Shown here: piece by piece, positions 18,733-30,555 of the stretch
Numbering within the stretch: the first letter of the stretch is position 1
How the letters are laid out: every line of letters starts with the position of its first letter
Made by a program: the position numbers and the translations under genes
Source: Deltaproteobacteria bacterium
GTDB lineage: Bacteria > Desulfobacterota > Desulfomonilia > Desulfomonilales > Desulfomonilaceae
Direction: 5' to 3'
Assembly (NCBI GenBank): GCA_021777225.1
Contig: JAJYDQ010000015.1
Location: 1 to 60,313 of the forward strand
Length of the DNA stretch: 60,313 nucleotides
The notes under the pieces: generated by a model
What the model saw: only the letters and a program-made list of their open reading frames with translations
Database searches by the model: none
What the model was told of the DNA's origin: nothing

Positions 18733-20573
18733 TGGCGCAATTACGCAGCAATCTCGTCCCTCAGGATTATTACAAGTCCCGCGTAATGATCTTTTCCTCG
18801 ATCATCTGGATCGTAATGGCGATTCTCCTGATCCGGCTTTGGAGTCTTCAACTCATCATGGGGGAATCCTTCGACGACATGGCGATTGAGAACAGAATCA
18901 GATTACTGCGCTTACCTCCTCCTAGAGGTGCGATTCTTGACAGGAACGGCAAAGCGCTTGCTGAAAATAGGCCCAGTTTTACGTTATCAATTGTTCCTGG
19001 AAATATAAAGGGGGGACGGGAAATTATCGAAACCTACTCAGATGTATTAGGGTTTTCGCCGGAAAAAATGAGAAGTGTTATTGAGAAAAGCTTGCTTGCT
19101 CCAAGATTTATGTCTTTTCCGATCAAAAAGAACATAAGTTTGGAAGAAGTCTCACTTATAAAGGCGCATTCGCATGACTTGAAAGGCGTGTCTCTAGATG
19201 CGCGGCCATACAGGCACTATCCGTTTTGCGATCTTCTCTGTCATATAATTGGGGTCACGGGCGAAATATCAGGTCCTGAACTGGAGAAAGTAGGCCGGGT
19301 TGGTTACAGACCCGGGGACTATGTGGGCAAAACAGGCATCGAGCGTGAATATGAGACTTATCTGAGGGGTGAAGAAGGTTGGGAACAGATCGAAATTGAC
19401 GCCAAGGGGCGTCACCTGGCGAGCCTTACGAGAAAACCGGCAAAGTCCGGAGCCGACATTGTACTTACAATAGACGCTTCTTTCCAGAAATTTGTTGAAG
19501 ACACATTTACGGAGAGAGCAGGGTCAGTTGTCGTGGTAGATCCTGATACGGGACGTGTTCTGGCAATGGTAAGCAAGCCAGGTTATGATCCGAATTTATT
19601 TTCCCCGTCAATTTCTGAACTCAACTGGAAGTCCCTTAACAGCGATCCTCTTCACCCTTTGGAAAACCGATCCATAAGAGGGCTTTATCCGCCGGCAAGT
19701 ACATTCAAGATCGTTACGGCGCTGGCTGGGCTTTCCGAAAGGGTCATAACGCCGGAACGGAACGTCTTTTGTTCTGGAGAGATGGAGCTTGGAGGGCAAG
19801 TATACAGGTGTTGGAAGCAGCATGGTCACGGCCCTGTGAATTTGCACAGAGCTATAGTTGAATCTTGCGATGTTTATTTTTACGAATTGGGTTTAAAATT
19901 GGGCGCGGATAGAATGGCCAAGTACGCTTCCCTGTTTGGATTAGGAAAGCCTACCGGGCTGGAATTGTCCCAGGAATTGCCGGGCCTCATTCCCACAAAC
20001 TTCTGGAAAGAAAGGAATTATGGGACGTTTGTAAAGGATGGCGAGAATGTTACAATCGGAATAGGGCAGGGCTACACTTTGACAACGCCCATTCAGCTTG
20101 CCATGATGACAGCCGCCCTGGACAACGGTGGAAACGTAATGAGGCCATATTTAGTTGAGGAGATAAGATCCAGGGACGGCTCCGCCATTTTCCGGCAAAC
20201 TCCTGTAGTCAGATGGAAGATAAAACCAGACCCTAACAACTGGTCTCTGATTAGAAAGGCCATGCGTGGTGTGGTCGAGGACAAATCCGGCACCGGGCGT
20301 AAATGTAGGGTTCCCGGACTAAGTGTCTATGCAAAAACCGGCACTTCGCAGGTTATCAGCGCCAGAGAAAAGATAAAGTCTGATGACGACATTCCATATC
20401 ATGAAAGAACACACGCGATGTTTGTGGCGTTTGTCGATGATCAACCTAAAAAGATGGCGGTTGTGGTAGTCATAGAACATGGAGGTGGAGGGGGGAAGAC
20501 AGCGGCTCCGCTAGCGAGAAAAATAATTTGCAGATATTACGGACTCCCCGATCCAGGTGATCCTCGTGAATAA
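18732..20573 (+). CDS. mrdA: Penicillin-binding protein 2 (elongasome transpeptidase)
   Basis: PBP2 crosslinks peptidoglycan during cell elongation. The sequence has one membrane helix (IWIVMAILLIRLW), a dimerisation domain with RLPPPRGAILDRNG, and the transpeptidase domain with the SxxK motif in PASTFK (Ser323), an SCD motif in ESCDVYFYELG, and KTGTSQ (Lys535). The GTG at 18732 shares a base with the mreD stop and has GGAG 8 bases upstream. It gives the short cytoplasmic tail normal for PBP2, so it is preferred over an ATG at 18660 lying inside mreD. About 613 residues. Confidence 0.95.
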   Translation: MAQLRSNLVPQDYYKSRVMIFSSIIWIVMAILLIRLWSLQLIMGESFDDMAIENRIRLLRLPPPRGAILDRNGKALAENRPSFTLSIVPGNIKGGREIIETYSDVLGFSPEKMRSVIEKSLLAPRFMSFPIKKNISLEEVSLIKAHSHDLKGVSLDARPYRHYPFCDLLCHIIGVTGEISGPELEKVGRVGYRPGDYVGKTGIEREYETYLRGEEGWEQIEIDAKGRHLASLTRKPAKSGADIVLTIDASFQKFVEDTFTERAGSVVVVDPDTGRVLAMVSKPGYDPNLFSPSISELNWKSLNSDPLHPLENRSIRGLYPPASTFKIVTALAGLSERVITPERNVFCSGEMELGGQVYRCWKQHGHGPVNLHRAIVESCDVYFYELGLKLGADRMAKYASLFGLGKPTGLELSQELPGLIPTNFWKERNYGTFVKDGENVTIGIGQGYTLTTPIQLAMMTAALDNGGNVMRPYLVEEIRSRDGSAIFRQTPVVRWKIKPDPNNWSLIRKAMRGVVEDKSGTGRKCRVPGLSVYAKTGTSQVISAREKIKSDDDIPYHERTHAMFVAFVDDQPKKMAVVVVIEHGGGGGKTAAPLARKIICRYYGLPDPGDPRE

Positions 20574-20622
20574 GCGGGGTAATCTCGGAAGAGGACAATA
20601 AATTCGAAAGATTAAAAATTCA

Positions 20623-21753
20623 ATGCCAAAGACGTATCTGGATTCAGGTGTTCTCAACTCAGTTCGGAAGTTCGAGTGGGTCTTGTGCCTGGATGGCATA
20701 ATCCTGGCTGTCGCAGGAATTGTCCTCATTTATAGCGCGGCGATTCCTATGGGCGGCGTTGGCAGATCTTTTGTGATCAAGCAGACAGCGTGGCTGAGTC
20801 TGGGTATCGTCTTGTTGATACTGTTTTCGTTTATTGACTATCGAATCTTGGAAAGATGGGGACTATGGATCTATCTCTTCATACTGGTTGCGCTTATATC
20901 AGTTTCAATATTTGGAAGGGTTACCGCTGGATCACGACGTTGGATCGACCTAGGTTTAATGCGTTTTCAGCCGTCAGAGTTTGCTAAACTGACTGTGGTG
21001 ATAGTTCTTGCAAAGAGTTTAGGCGACAGGAGACGTGGGCCTCTAACTGATTGGGTGGAAATATTTAGAAATTTGGGTCTGGTGATTGTTCCGGTCGTTT
21101 TTGTCGCCACTCAGCCTGATCTTGGAACAGCTATAGTGTTATTCCTAGTCGCAATATCGATGATGATGTTCGTCGGGTTGGCGAAACGAATATGGACAAC
21201 GATCCTAGGCTTGACACTCGTCAGCTTTCCTTTGACTTATTTTGGCGGAAAATATTTGCTCCTGGATTACCAGAAAAGAAGGCTGATGACTTTTCTGAAC
21301 CCCGATCTGGACCCGTTGGGAGCTGGATATCAAATAATTCAGTCTCAGATAGCTGTTGGATCTGGGGGATTATTAGGAAAGGGGTTTTTGAAGGGCACGC
21401 AAAATCAATTGATGTTTCTACCTGCAAAACACACAGATTTCATTTTTGCGGTCTTGTCTGAAGAGTGGGGGTTCGTGGGTTGCATGACAATTCTAGCGTT
21501 GTTAATGGCCTTTATGCTTCGTGGACTAGCTATTGCCGGCAGGGCGAGAGACGATTTTGGAACAATGCTCTCAGTTGGCTGTATTTCAATAATTTTTTGG
21601 CATGTGGCAATAAATGTGGCGATGGTCATGGGGGTTGTCCCTGTAGTTGGGGTCCCTTTGAGTTTCGTGAGTTACGGTGGGTCATCTCTGTTATCGTCTT
21701 TTCTTGTGACGGCGATCTTGACTTCCGTGAGTTCCCGAAGGTTTTCTCGCTAG
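20623..21753 (+). CDS. rodA: RodA peptidoglycan glycosyltransferase
   Basis: This 376-residue protein has about ten membrane helices and SEDS-family signatures: SRRWIDLGLMRFQPSEFAKL, QPDLGTAIVLF, then GAGYQIIQSQIAVGSGGLLG and, near the end, GVPLSFVSYGGSSLL. RodA polymerises lipid II with PBP2. It lies 49 bases after mrdA in the same operon. The two catalytic-region loops are intact, and nothing is unusual. Confidence 0.95.
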   Translation: MPKTYLDSGVLNSVRKFEWVLCLDGIILAVAGIVLIYSAAIPMGGVGRSFVIKQTAWLSLGIVLLILFSFIDYRILERWGLWIYLFILVALISVSIFGRVTAGSRRWIDLGLMRFQPSEFAKLTVVIVLAKSLGDRRRGPLTDWVEIFRNLGLVIVPVVFVATQPDLGTAIVLFLVAISMMMFVGLAKRIWTTILGLTLVSFPLTYFGGKYLLLDYQKRRLMTFLNPDLDPLGAGYQIIQSQIAVGSGGLLGKGFLKGTQNQLMFLPAKHTDFIFAVLSEEWGFVGCMTILALLMAFMLRGLAIAGRARDDFGTMLSVGCISIIFWHVAINVAMVMGVVPVVGVPLSFVSYGGSSLLSSFLVTAILTSVSSRRFSR

Positions 21754-21945
21754 ATTGTAGTTTTCGCGTAACTTAATGGAGGCGGATTTGGAATATGACG
21801 CCTAGACGAATTAATTTTCCAGAATTTATCGATAAGAAGGAAACAATTTTAAATTATTTCTTGAAGTCGATTTGTGGCTGTGTTAAGGAAGTCGCGACCG
21901 GCCCTTCGACCAGAGACAATTGCGCCGGTAATACAGGGAGGGCAC

Positions 21946-22455
21946 ATGCTCCGATTCAGAAAGACAAAGAGTGACGCAGTAACAGGATTTTTAGGTTCCC
22001 AAACCGAGTTTACCGGTAAGCTGTCGTTCTCTGGGATAGTTCACTTAGATGGTCAATTTGAAGGGGAAATCATCAGTCGCGGGACCCTGGTTATCGGTTC
22101 CGACTCAATTGTCCACGCTCAAATTCATTCGAACATATTGAAGGTATCCGGTGAGGTGCGTGGAGACGTCACTGCGACGGAGAAAATTGAGCTGTTTCCT
22201 CCTGCGAAGGTTTTTGGACATTTGAAAACGCCGAGCCTGGTAATTGAAGAGGGCGTAATTTTCGAAGGCACATGTTCTATGGCGTCGTTTCAACCGGATA
22301 TGCCGGAATTGGCTGGTGGTCCGGACGAAAAGAGACTTGAAGCAGGATCAATTGAAGTGATATCAGCCCAAGCCTGGCCACCTAATTATGAATCCCAGGA
22401 TAATATTTCGGATGGGGAATCAGTTGAGGAACCGGCTTCAGATCAAAATCGCTGA
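21946..22455 (+). CDS. Bactofilin (polymer-forming cytoskeletal protein)
   Basis: This 169-residue protein is a bactofilin. After a charged N terminus comes the β-helix core with repeating short strands (FTGKLSFSGIVHLDGQFEGE, then GTLVIGSDSIVHAQI, LKVSGEVRGDV and KIELFPPAKVFGHLKTPSLV). A disordered acidic tail closes it. Bactofilins self-assemble at the membrane and shape the cell or recruit wall enzymes. The ATG at 21946 is chosen for the GGGAGGG just before it; a longer frame from 21874 has none. Its place after rodA fits a cell-shape role. Confidence 0.92.
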   Translation: MLRFRKTKSDAVTGFLGSQTEFTGKLSFSGIVHLDGQFEGEIISRGTLVIGSDSIVHAQIHSNILKVSGEVRGDVTATEKIELFPPAKVFGHLKTPSLVIEEGVIFEGTCSMASFQPDMPELAGGPDEKRLEAGSIEVISAQAWPPNYESQDNISDGESVEEPASDQNR

Positions 22456-22493
22456 ATCTCACCTTCGGACCCAGTTTCAGTACGAAAAAATTC

Positions 22494-22522
22494 TTGACAC
22501 CCTTTAGCCCGGGGTGTTAGAA
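22494..22522 (+). promoter_or_regulatory. Promoter candidate for the ATP synthase operon
   Basis: TTGACA (22494-22499) and TTAGAA (22517-22522) are 17 bases apart in the 200-base gap between the bactofilin gene and the b' subunit. The -35 is perfect, the -10 weak. Confidence 0.45.
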
Positions 22523-22655
22523 AATATGACACTTAAAGTCTGGGTCCAAAAAATATCCTTGCCAAAAAAATCAGATTGAAGGCGCCCTTTAGCGTGACAC
22601 GGGGTATAGTCGTGCTAACTGGGCGAAAAACTTGTTGAATCAGGAGATCAAACCG

Positions 22656-23081
22656 GTGATAAATGTAAATTTCACTCTGTTTATTCAGCTGATCAATTTC
22701 CTGATTCTCTTACTCCTCCTCAACTCCCTGTTGTATAAACCGGTGCTGGCTAAGATACGGGAAAGAGAAGCCAAAATTAAAGGCGACCGGGACAAGGCTT
22801 CGCAGTTGGACGCGGAGGTCATGGAGCAAGAGAAAAAACACCAGGACGCGCTGATCGAAGCCAGGCAGGTAGCGGGCAAAGAAAAAGCCGAGTTGCTTGC
22901 CGAGGCAAAAAAAAGTGAAGCGGACATTCTTGAAAAAGCTCGAATCGAAGCGGCTCGCATTGTGGATGAAATGAAATCGTCCATTCAAGATGAGTCGGAA
23001 AAGGCACGAGCGGCCCTTAAGGGTGAGATGGCGCCCCTAGCGCAATCCATTTCGGAGAAAATTTTAGGGAGGGCCATCTGA
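22656..23081 (+). CDS. atpF': F0F1 ATP synthase subunit b'
   Basis: This 141-residue protein has the b-type plan: one N-terminal membrane helix (NFTLFIQLINFLILLLLLN) and a long charged coiled coil. It is the first of two b-like subunits, so the peripheral stalk is probably a b/b' heterodimer, as in many deltaproteobacteria, cyanobacteria and phototrophs. The GTG at 22656 has AGGAG 9 bases upstream and gives the normal VINVNFTLFIQ start; a TTG at 22632 is less likely. Its last base is the first base of the next gene. Confidence 0.9.
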   Translation: MINVNFTLFIQLINFLILLLLLNSLLYKPVLAKIREREAKIKGDRDKASQLDAEVMEQEKKHQDALIEARQVAGKEKAELLAEAKKSEADILEKARIEAARIVDEMKSSIQDESEKARAALKGEMAPLAQSISEKILGRAI

Positions 23082-23661
23082 TGGATTTTAAGAAAGTCCT
23101 TAAAAATCTCGTTTTTCTGATAATTTTTGTTCTGGGGACTGTGACAATAGCAAACGCTTCCTCTGGTGGGGGAGAAGAGTCAACCTGGACTCCGTGGCTG
23201 TTGCTTTGGAGAGTTATTAACACTCTAGCGCTCGTTGTTGTCCTCGTTTATTTTGTCAAGAAGCCTCTTGTCACGTTTTTCGCCGAGCGCAAGGACCAGA
23301 TCAGAAGGGACCTTGCGGAAGCCTTGGAGCAACGTGAGACAGCTCTGCGATTGTTGGCGGATTATAAGGAAAAGATCGCAGGCATGGAAAAAGAACTAGA
23401 GCGAATGCGGATCGAATTGAAGAAAGCTGCGGAATCTGACAGCGAAAAGATTATGGCCAACGCTGAAAGATTGTCCATAGCTGTTGTCGAATCAGCCAAA
23501 ATGACTGCCGAACAGGAAGTTCGAAAGGCCAGAGAAAACCTGAAAAATGAGGCGGTAGAATTGGCGGTGCAAATGGCCGAAACAATGATTCGTGAAAAGA
23601 TTTCCGAGAAGGATCGCAAGCGAATTGTCGAGGATTATCTCGTCAAAGTCGGGGGTATGAA

Positions 23662-23665
<4 letters not shown>
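23081..23665 (+). CDS. atpF: F0F1 ATP synthase subunit b
   Basis: This 194-residue second b-type subunit has a hydrophobic N-terminal segment that looks like a cleavable signal (VFLIIFVLGTVTIANA). The true membrane anchor follows (WLLLWRVINTLALVVVLVYF) and then a coiled coil. The extra N-terminal segment is seen in deltaproteobacterial homologues. It overlaps b' by one base and its stop overlaps the δ start, so all three are coupled. Confidence 0.9.
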
Positions 23666-25733
<2,068 letters not shown>

Positions 25734-25795
25734 AGTCTGGAACAAGCTTTGTGTGTATTAACATCCGGATTTAGTCCGCAGGGAATGAGGTCGAA

Positions 25796-26653
25796 ATGGC
25801 AAGTCTACGAGATATTCGTAAACGCATAGCCAGTGTCAAGAACACCCAGAAGATCACTAAGGCCATGAAGATGGTTGCGGCTGCGAAGTTGCGTCGTGCT
25901 GAAGAGGCTATCAAAGCAGCCAGGCCCTTTTCAGAGAAGATGCGTGAAGTCATGATGTCCCTGGCAGCCAGGACAAAGGCGCATCCGATGCTTGAGTCAC
26001 GGCCGGTTCAGAAGGCCCTTCTGATACTTGTGACCGCTGATCGAGGGTTATGCGGAGCATTTAATACGAATTTACAGCGTCGTGCTGAATCCTTTGTAAA
26101 CGAAATGAAGTCCAGAGGGGTTCAGGTTAATTTTGTAACGGTTGGGCGCAAAGGTAATGATTACTTTCGCAGGCGTCAGGTACCAATCATCGAAAAGTTT
26201 AACAATGTTATGAACAAAGTCAGCTATGATCTTGCTGGACAAATTGTTTCGATTGCCACGGAGAATTTTCTTTCTGGGGAATTTCAGGAAGTTTACTTAC
26301 TGTTCAACAGTTTCCGATCAGCCGTCACTCAGACTTTGACGCTTCGGAAACTTCTGCCCATAGCCCCGGAAGAGGAAGGTTGGAAACCTCGAAGAGGATA
26401 TCTTTATGAGCCTTCAGAGGAAGAACTGCTCAAGGAACTTCTGCCGCGATATGTCCAGGTTCAGGTGTTCACCGGCATCCTGGATTCCATAGCCAGTGAA
26501 CATGGGGCCAGGATGTCTGCAATGGAAGCCGCGACTACCAATGCAGGTGAAATGATCAACAAGTTGACGTTGAAACTCAACCGAAAACGTCAGGAATCGA
26601 TTACAACAGAGTTGATGGAGATCGTCGGCGGGGCGGAAGCCCTCAAAGGTTAG
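25796..26653 (+). CDS. atpG: F0F1 ATP synthase subunit gamma
   Basis: The 285-residue rotor shaft begins with the conserved MASLRDIRKRIASVKNTQKI and KAMKMVAAAKLRRAE. It closes with the γ signature ASEHGARMSAMEAATTNAGE, which sits in the central cavity of the α3β3 ring. It follows atpA after 62 bases and precedes atpD by 66 bases. Confidence 0.97.
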   Translation: MASLRDIRKRIASVKNTQKITKAMKMVAAAKLRRAEEAIKAARPFSEKMREVMMSLAARTKAHPMLESRPVQKALLILVTADRGLCGAFNTNLQRRAESFVNEMKSRGVQVNFVTVGRKGNDYFRRRQVPIIEKFNNVMNKVSYDLAGQIVSIATENFLSGEFQEVYLLFNSFRSAVTQTLTLRKLLPIAPEEEGWKPRRGYLYEPSEEELLKELLPRYVQVQVFTGILDSIASEHGARMSAMEAATTNAGEMINKLTLKLNRKRQESITTELMEIVGGAEALKG

Positions 26654-28165
<1,512 letters not shown>

Positions 28166-28178
28166 TCAGGAGAGGTTC

Positions 28179-28592
28179 ATGGCTGAAAAGTTCAAGATTG
28201 AATTGGTCACTCCACGTGGTATTGTATTGGGTAAAATGGTGGAGGAAGTTATAGCGCCGGGTGTGATGGGTGAATTTGGCGTACTTATAGGTCATACGCC
28301 TATGTTGACATTCATCAAACCTGGAGTATTCTCTTACCTGGAATCTGACCGTTTTGTGAAATATGTTGTCGGGCCAGGGTTCTGCGAGGTTTTGAAAGAT
28401 TCCGTCATGGTGTTGGTGGAAGAGGCGCACGCAGTCGAATCCATAGATAAGGCTCAGGCCACTGAGCAGTTGGCTGCGTTGGAAAGACAGCTTCTGGAAA
28501 TAGATGCCGTTGAAAACGCAGCGGAATACGAGAGGGTGTTGAACAGGGTCAAAGTTGCCAGGACAAAGATTTCACTTGTCGGGGGCAATTGA
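28179..28592 (+). CDS. atpC: F0F1 ATP synthase subunit epsilon
   Basis: The 137-residue ε subunit has the N-terminal β-sandwich (FKIELVTPRGIVLGKMVEEV, then GEFGVLIGHTPMLTFIKPG) and a C-terminal helical hairpin (EQLAALERQLLEIDAVENA). It couples the rotor to the c-ring and can inhibit hydrolysis. It starts 13 bases after atpD and is the last gene before a terminator. Confidence 0.95.
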   Translation: MAEKFKIELVTPRGIVLGKMVEEVIAPGVMGEFGVLIGHTPMLTFIKPGVFSYLESDRFVKYVVGPGFCEVLKDSVMVLVEEAHAVESIDKAQATEQLAALERQLLEIDAVENAAEYERVLNRVKVARTKISLVGGN

Positions 28593-28617
28593 TACCTGAG
28601 TATTTTTATCCTATCCC

Positions 28618-28666
28618 AAAGCCTTGGCATGGTTGTACATTTCAACCATATGTCGAGGCTTTTTTA
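28618..28666 (+). terminator. Terminator of the ATP synthase operon
   Basis: AAAGCC (28618-28623) pairs with GGCTTT (28657-28662), with an inner stem ATGGTTG/CAACCAT, and is followed by a T run. This is a clear intrinsic terminator 26 bases after atpC. Confidence 0.8.
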
Positions 28667-28718
28667 TTTGTGGAAAGATCATTCTGTCACAAAACGTCAG
28701 GAAAGTTGCGGTAGGTAA

Positions 28719-29810
28719 ATGGCGCCAGTAGATCCCATAGCCCTGGTTCGAGGAAAACTCACGAAATTTAAGCTGGACGCTGTCCTTCTTAACACCTCTG
28801 AGATCACTCGATCAACAAATTTGAGATATTTGTCCGGGTTTACCGGATCTGACGCGGCCATTCTGATTAATGAAGACCGGTTACATCTTTTTACAGACGG
28901 TCGTTACAAGATACAATCAAGAATTGAGTCTCCAAAATTTAGGGTACATATAACGCGGGAGAAGATAGCGTCTTTAGTCAAAATCATTAGAAACCTTGGA
29001 GTTAGGCGTCTTGGGATTGAGGGGAACAGGATCAGTTTTGATTATGTGTCCGCACTCAAGAAAGCCGCCAAAGAAATTGAAGTGATTTCGTTCAAGGTCC
29101 AGGAATTGTCTGATCTCCGGATAATCAAGGAAGGGTCGGAACTTGAAATGATCAAGAAGGCGGCCCATATTGCGTCGTTGGCTTGTGAAGAATTATTGGA
29201 AACCGGTATTTCCGGAAGATCGGAATCAGAAGTCGCTTGTCAGCTTGGATCTCTTTTCAAACTTGGAGGAGCGTCTGCTGAATCTTTTGAAACTATTGTG
29301 GCGTCTGGCGTAAGAAGCGCTTTGCCGCATGGTAGTCCGACGGAGAAAATTATACATTCTGGAGATTTAGTGGTAATTGATTACGGCTGTCTTTTCTCTG
29401 GTTATTGCAGTGATGAAACCGTTACCTGTGTTGTAGGGACTCCGGACACTGAACAGGTGAAAATTCATCAAGCAGTCAAAGACGCTCATGATCGGGCTAT
29501 AGAAGCCATTAAACCCGGAATCAGGGGTAATGAGTTGGATAGAGTGGCTCGAGAGTCTATTTCAAAGGCAGGGTATGGCAAATATTTCCTGCACAGCCTC
29601 GGTCATGGAGTTGGCCTTGAGGTTCATGAACCTCCATATCTTTCGCCTAAATCGAAATCGGTTATTGATCCGGGAATGGTTTTTACAATTGAGCCGGGAA
29701 TCTATATTGAAGGATTTGGAGGAGTTCGCCTAGAGAGTTTGGTCCATCTTTCACCAACTGGTCCGGAAATTCTATCGAGAGCTTCGAAGAAGCTCCTTTG
29801 CGTAGCTTGA
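28719..29810 (+). CDS. M24 family Xaa-Pro aminopeptidase/dipeptidase
   Basis: The 363-residue protein has the creatinase-type N-terminal domain (NLRYLSGFTGSDAAILI) and the pita-bread M24 fold. Its five metal ligands can be seen: the two Asp in VIDYGCLFSGYCSDE, the His in GHGVGLEVHEP, the Glu in FTIEPGIYI and the Glu in GGVRLESLV. It cleaves peptides next to proline in the cytoplasm. It is followed, 184 bases on, by efp; M24 peptidase-efp pairs are common. Whether it acts on Xaa-Pro dipeptides or longer peptides cannot be told from sequence. Confidence 0.92.
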   Translation: MAPVDPIALVRGKLTKFKLDAVLLNTSEITRSTNLRYLSGFTGSDAAILINEDRLHLFTDGRYKIQSRIESPKFRVHITREKIASLVKIIRNLGVRRLGIEGNRISFDYVSALKKAAKEIEVISFKVQELSDLRIIKEGSELEMIKKAAHIASLACEELLETGISGRSESEVACQLGSLFKLGGASAESFETIVASGVRSALPHGSPTEKIIHSGDLVVIDYGCLFSGYCSDETVTCVVGTPDTEQVKIHQAVKDAHDRAIEAIKPGIRGNELDRVARESISKAGYGKYFLHSLGHGVGLEVHEPPYLSPKSKSVIDPGMVFTIEPGIYIEGFGGVRLESLVHLSPTGPEILSRASKKLLCVA

Positions 29811-29931
29811 AAAGGGTGAAGATTTTGGAAGAACTGGAAGCCGTGATCAATCGTCTAAGGTATTTTACCCAAAGTAGCCTCTGAAAACGCGATGGGGTTT
29901 TAATCTGATGGGTCGTAATTATATTAAATAA

Positions 29932-29951
29932 TTGCACACGCGCGTGCGCAA
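29932..29951. promoter_or_regulatory. 20-base palindrome upstream of efp
   Basis: TTGCACACGCGCGTGCGCAA is an inverted repeat with a single mismatched pair. It is GC-rich inside an AT-rich gap, 43 bases before the efp start and beside TATATT/TTAAAT -10-like sequence. Operator-like spacing and symmetry suggest a repressor site; no regulator is identified. Confidence 0.4.
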
Positions 29952-29994
29952 TAGCGTAAATCGATATGAAAGTGAGGAATATTTCTAAATTACA

Positions 29995-30555
29995 ATGTAT
30001 TCAACCTCAGATTTCAGAAAAGGGCTCAAAATCGAAATTGGCGGTGAACCCTTTACAATCGTTGATTTTTTACATGTGAAGCCTGGAAAGGGCGGGGCAT
30101 TTGTCCGTACGACTTTGAAAAGTCTGCTTTCAGGAAATGTTATAGACAGGACCTTTAGGTCAGGCGAGAAACTAGACAAACCGGACCTCGAGGAAAAGCA
30201 AATGCAGTTTCTCTATGAAAGTGAAGGGGAATACCACTTCATGGATAGTGAGACGTATGAGCAGTTGTTTTTGGTCGAACAGAACCTCGGTGACGCCAAG
30301 AATTATCTCCAGGAAAATGTCAATGTCACGGTCCTTTTCCACAATGGAAAACCTATAGGTGTCGAAGTTCCCATATTTGTCGAACTTGCCGTGACGACAA
30401 CCGAGCCTGGATTAAAGGGTGATACCGCGGCTGGAGCAACCAAGCCGGCGACTCTGGAAACAGGTATGACTGTTCTGGTGCCGCTCTTTGTAAATGAAGG
30501 AGATGTTTTGAAGATAGATACCCGCACAGGAAAATATATCGAGCGCGCTCGCTAG
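29995..30555 (+). CDS. efp: Translation elongation factor P
   Basis: The 186-residue EF-P shows the three OB-like domains. The modified-lysine loop reads HVKPGKGGAFVRT (Lys32). Further on come KQMQFLYESEGEYHFMD and the C-terminal signature region TTEPGLKGDTAAGATKPATL. EF-P relieves stalling at polyproline runs. Lysine at the loop tip is the type modified by β-lysylation in many bacteria, though no epmA or epmB is near. Proline-rich proteins in this window such as the TonB-like protein, IF-2 and the thaumatin-like proteins are plausible clients. Confidence 0.97.
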   Translation: MYSTSDFRKGLKIEIGGEPFTIVDFLHVKPGKGGAFVRTTLKSLLSGNVIDRTFRSGEKLDKPDLEEKQMQFLYESEGEYHFMDSETYEQLFLVEQNLGDAKNYLQENVNVTVLFHNGKPIGVEVPIFVELAVTTTEPGLKGDTAAGATKPATLETGMTVLVPLFVNEGDVLKIDTRTGKYIERAR

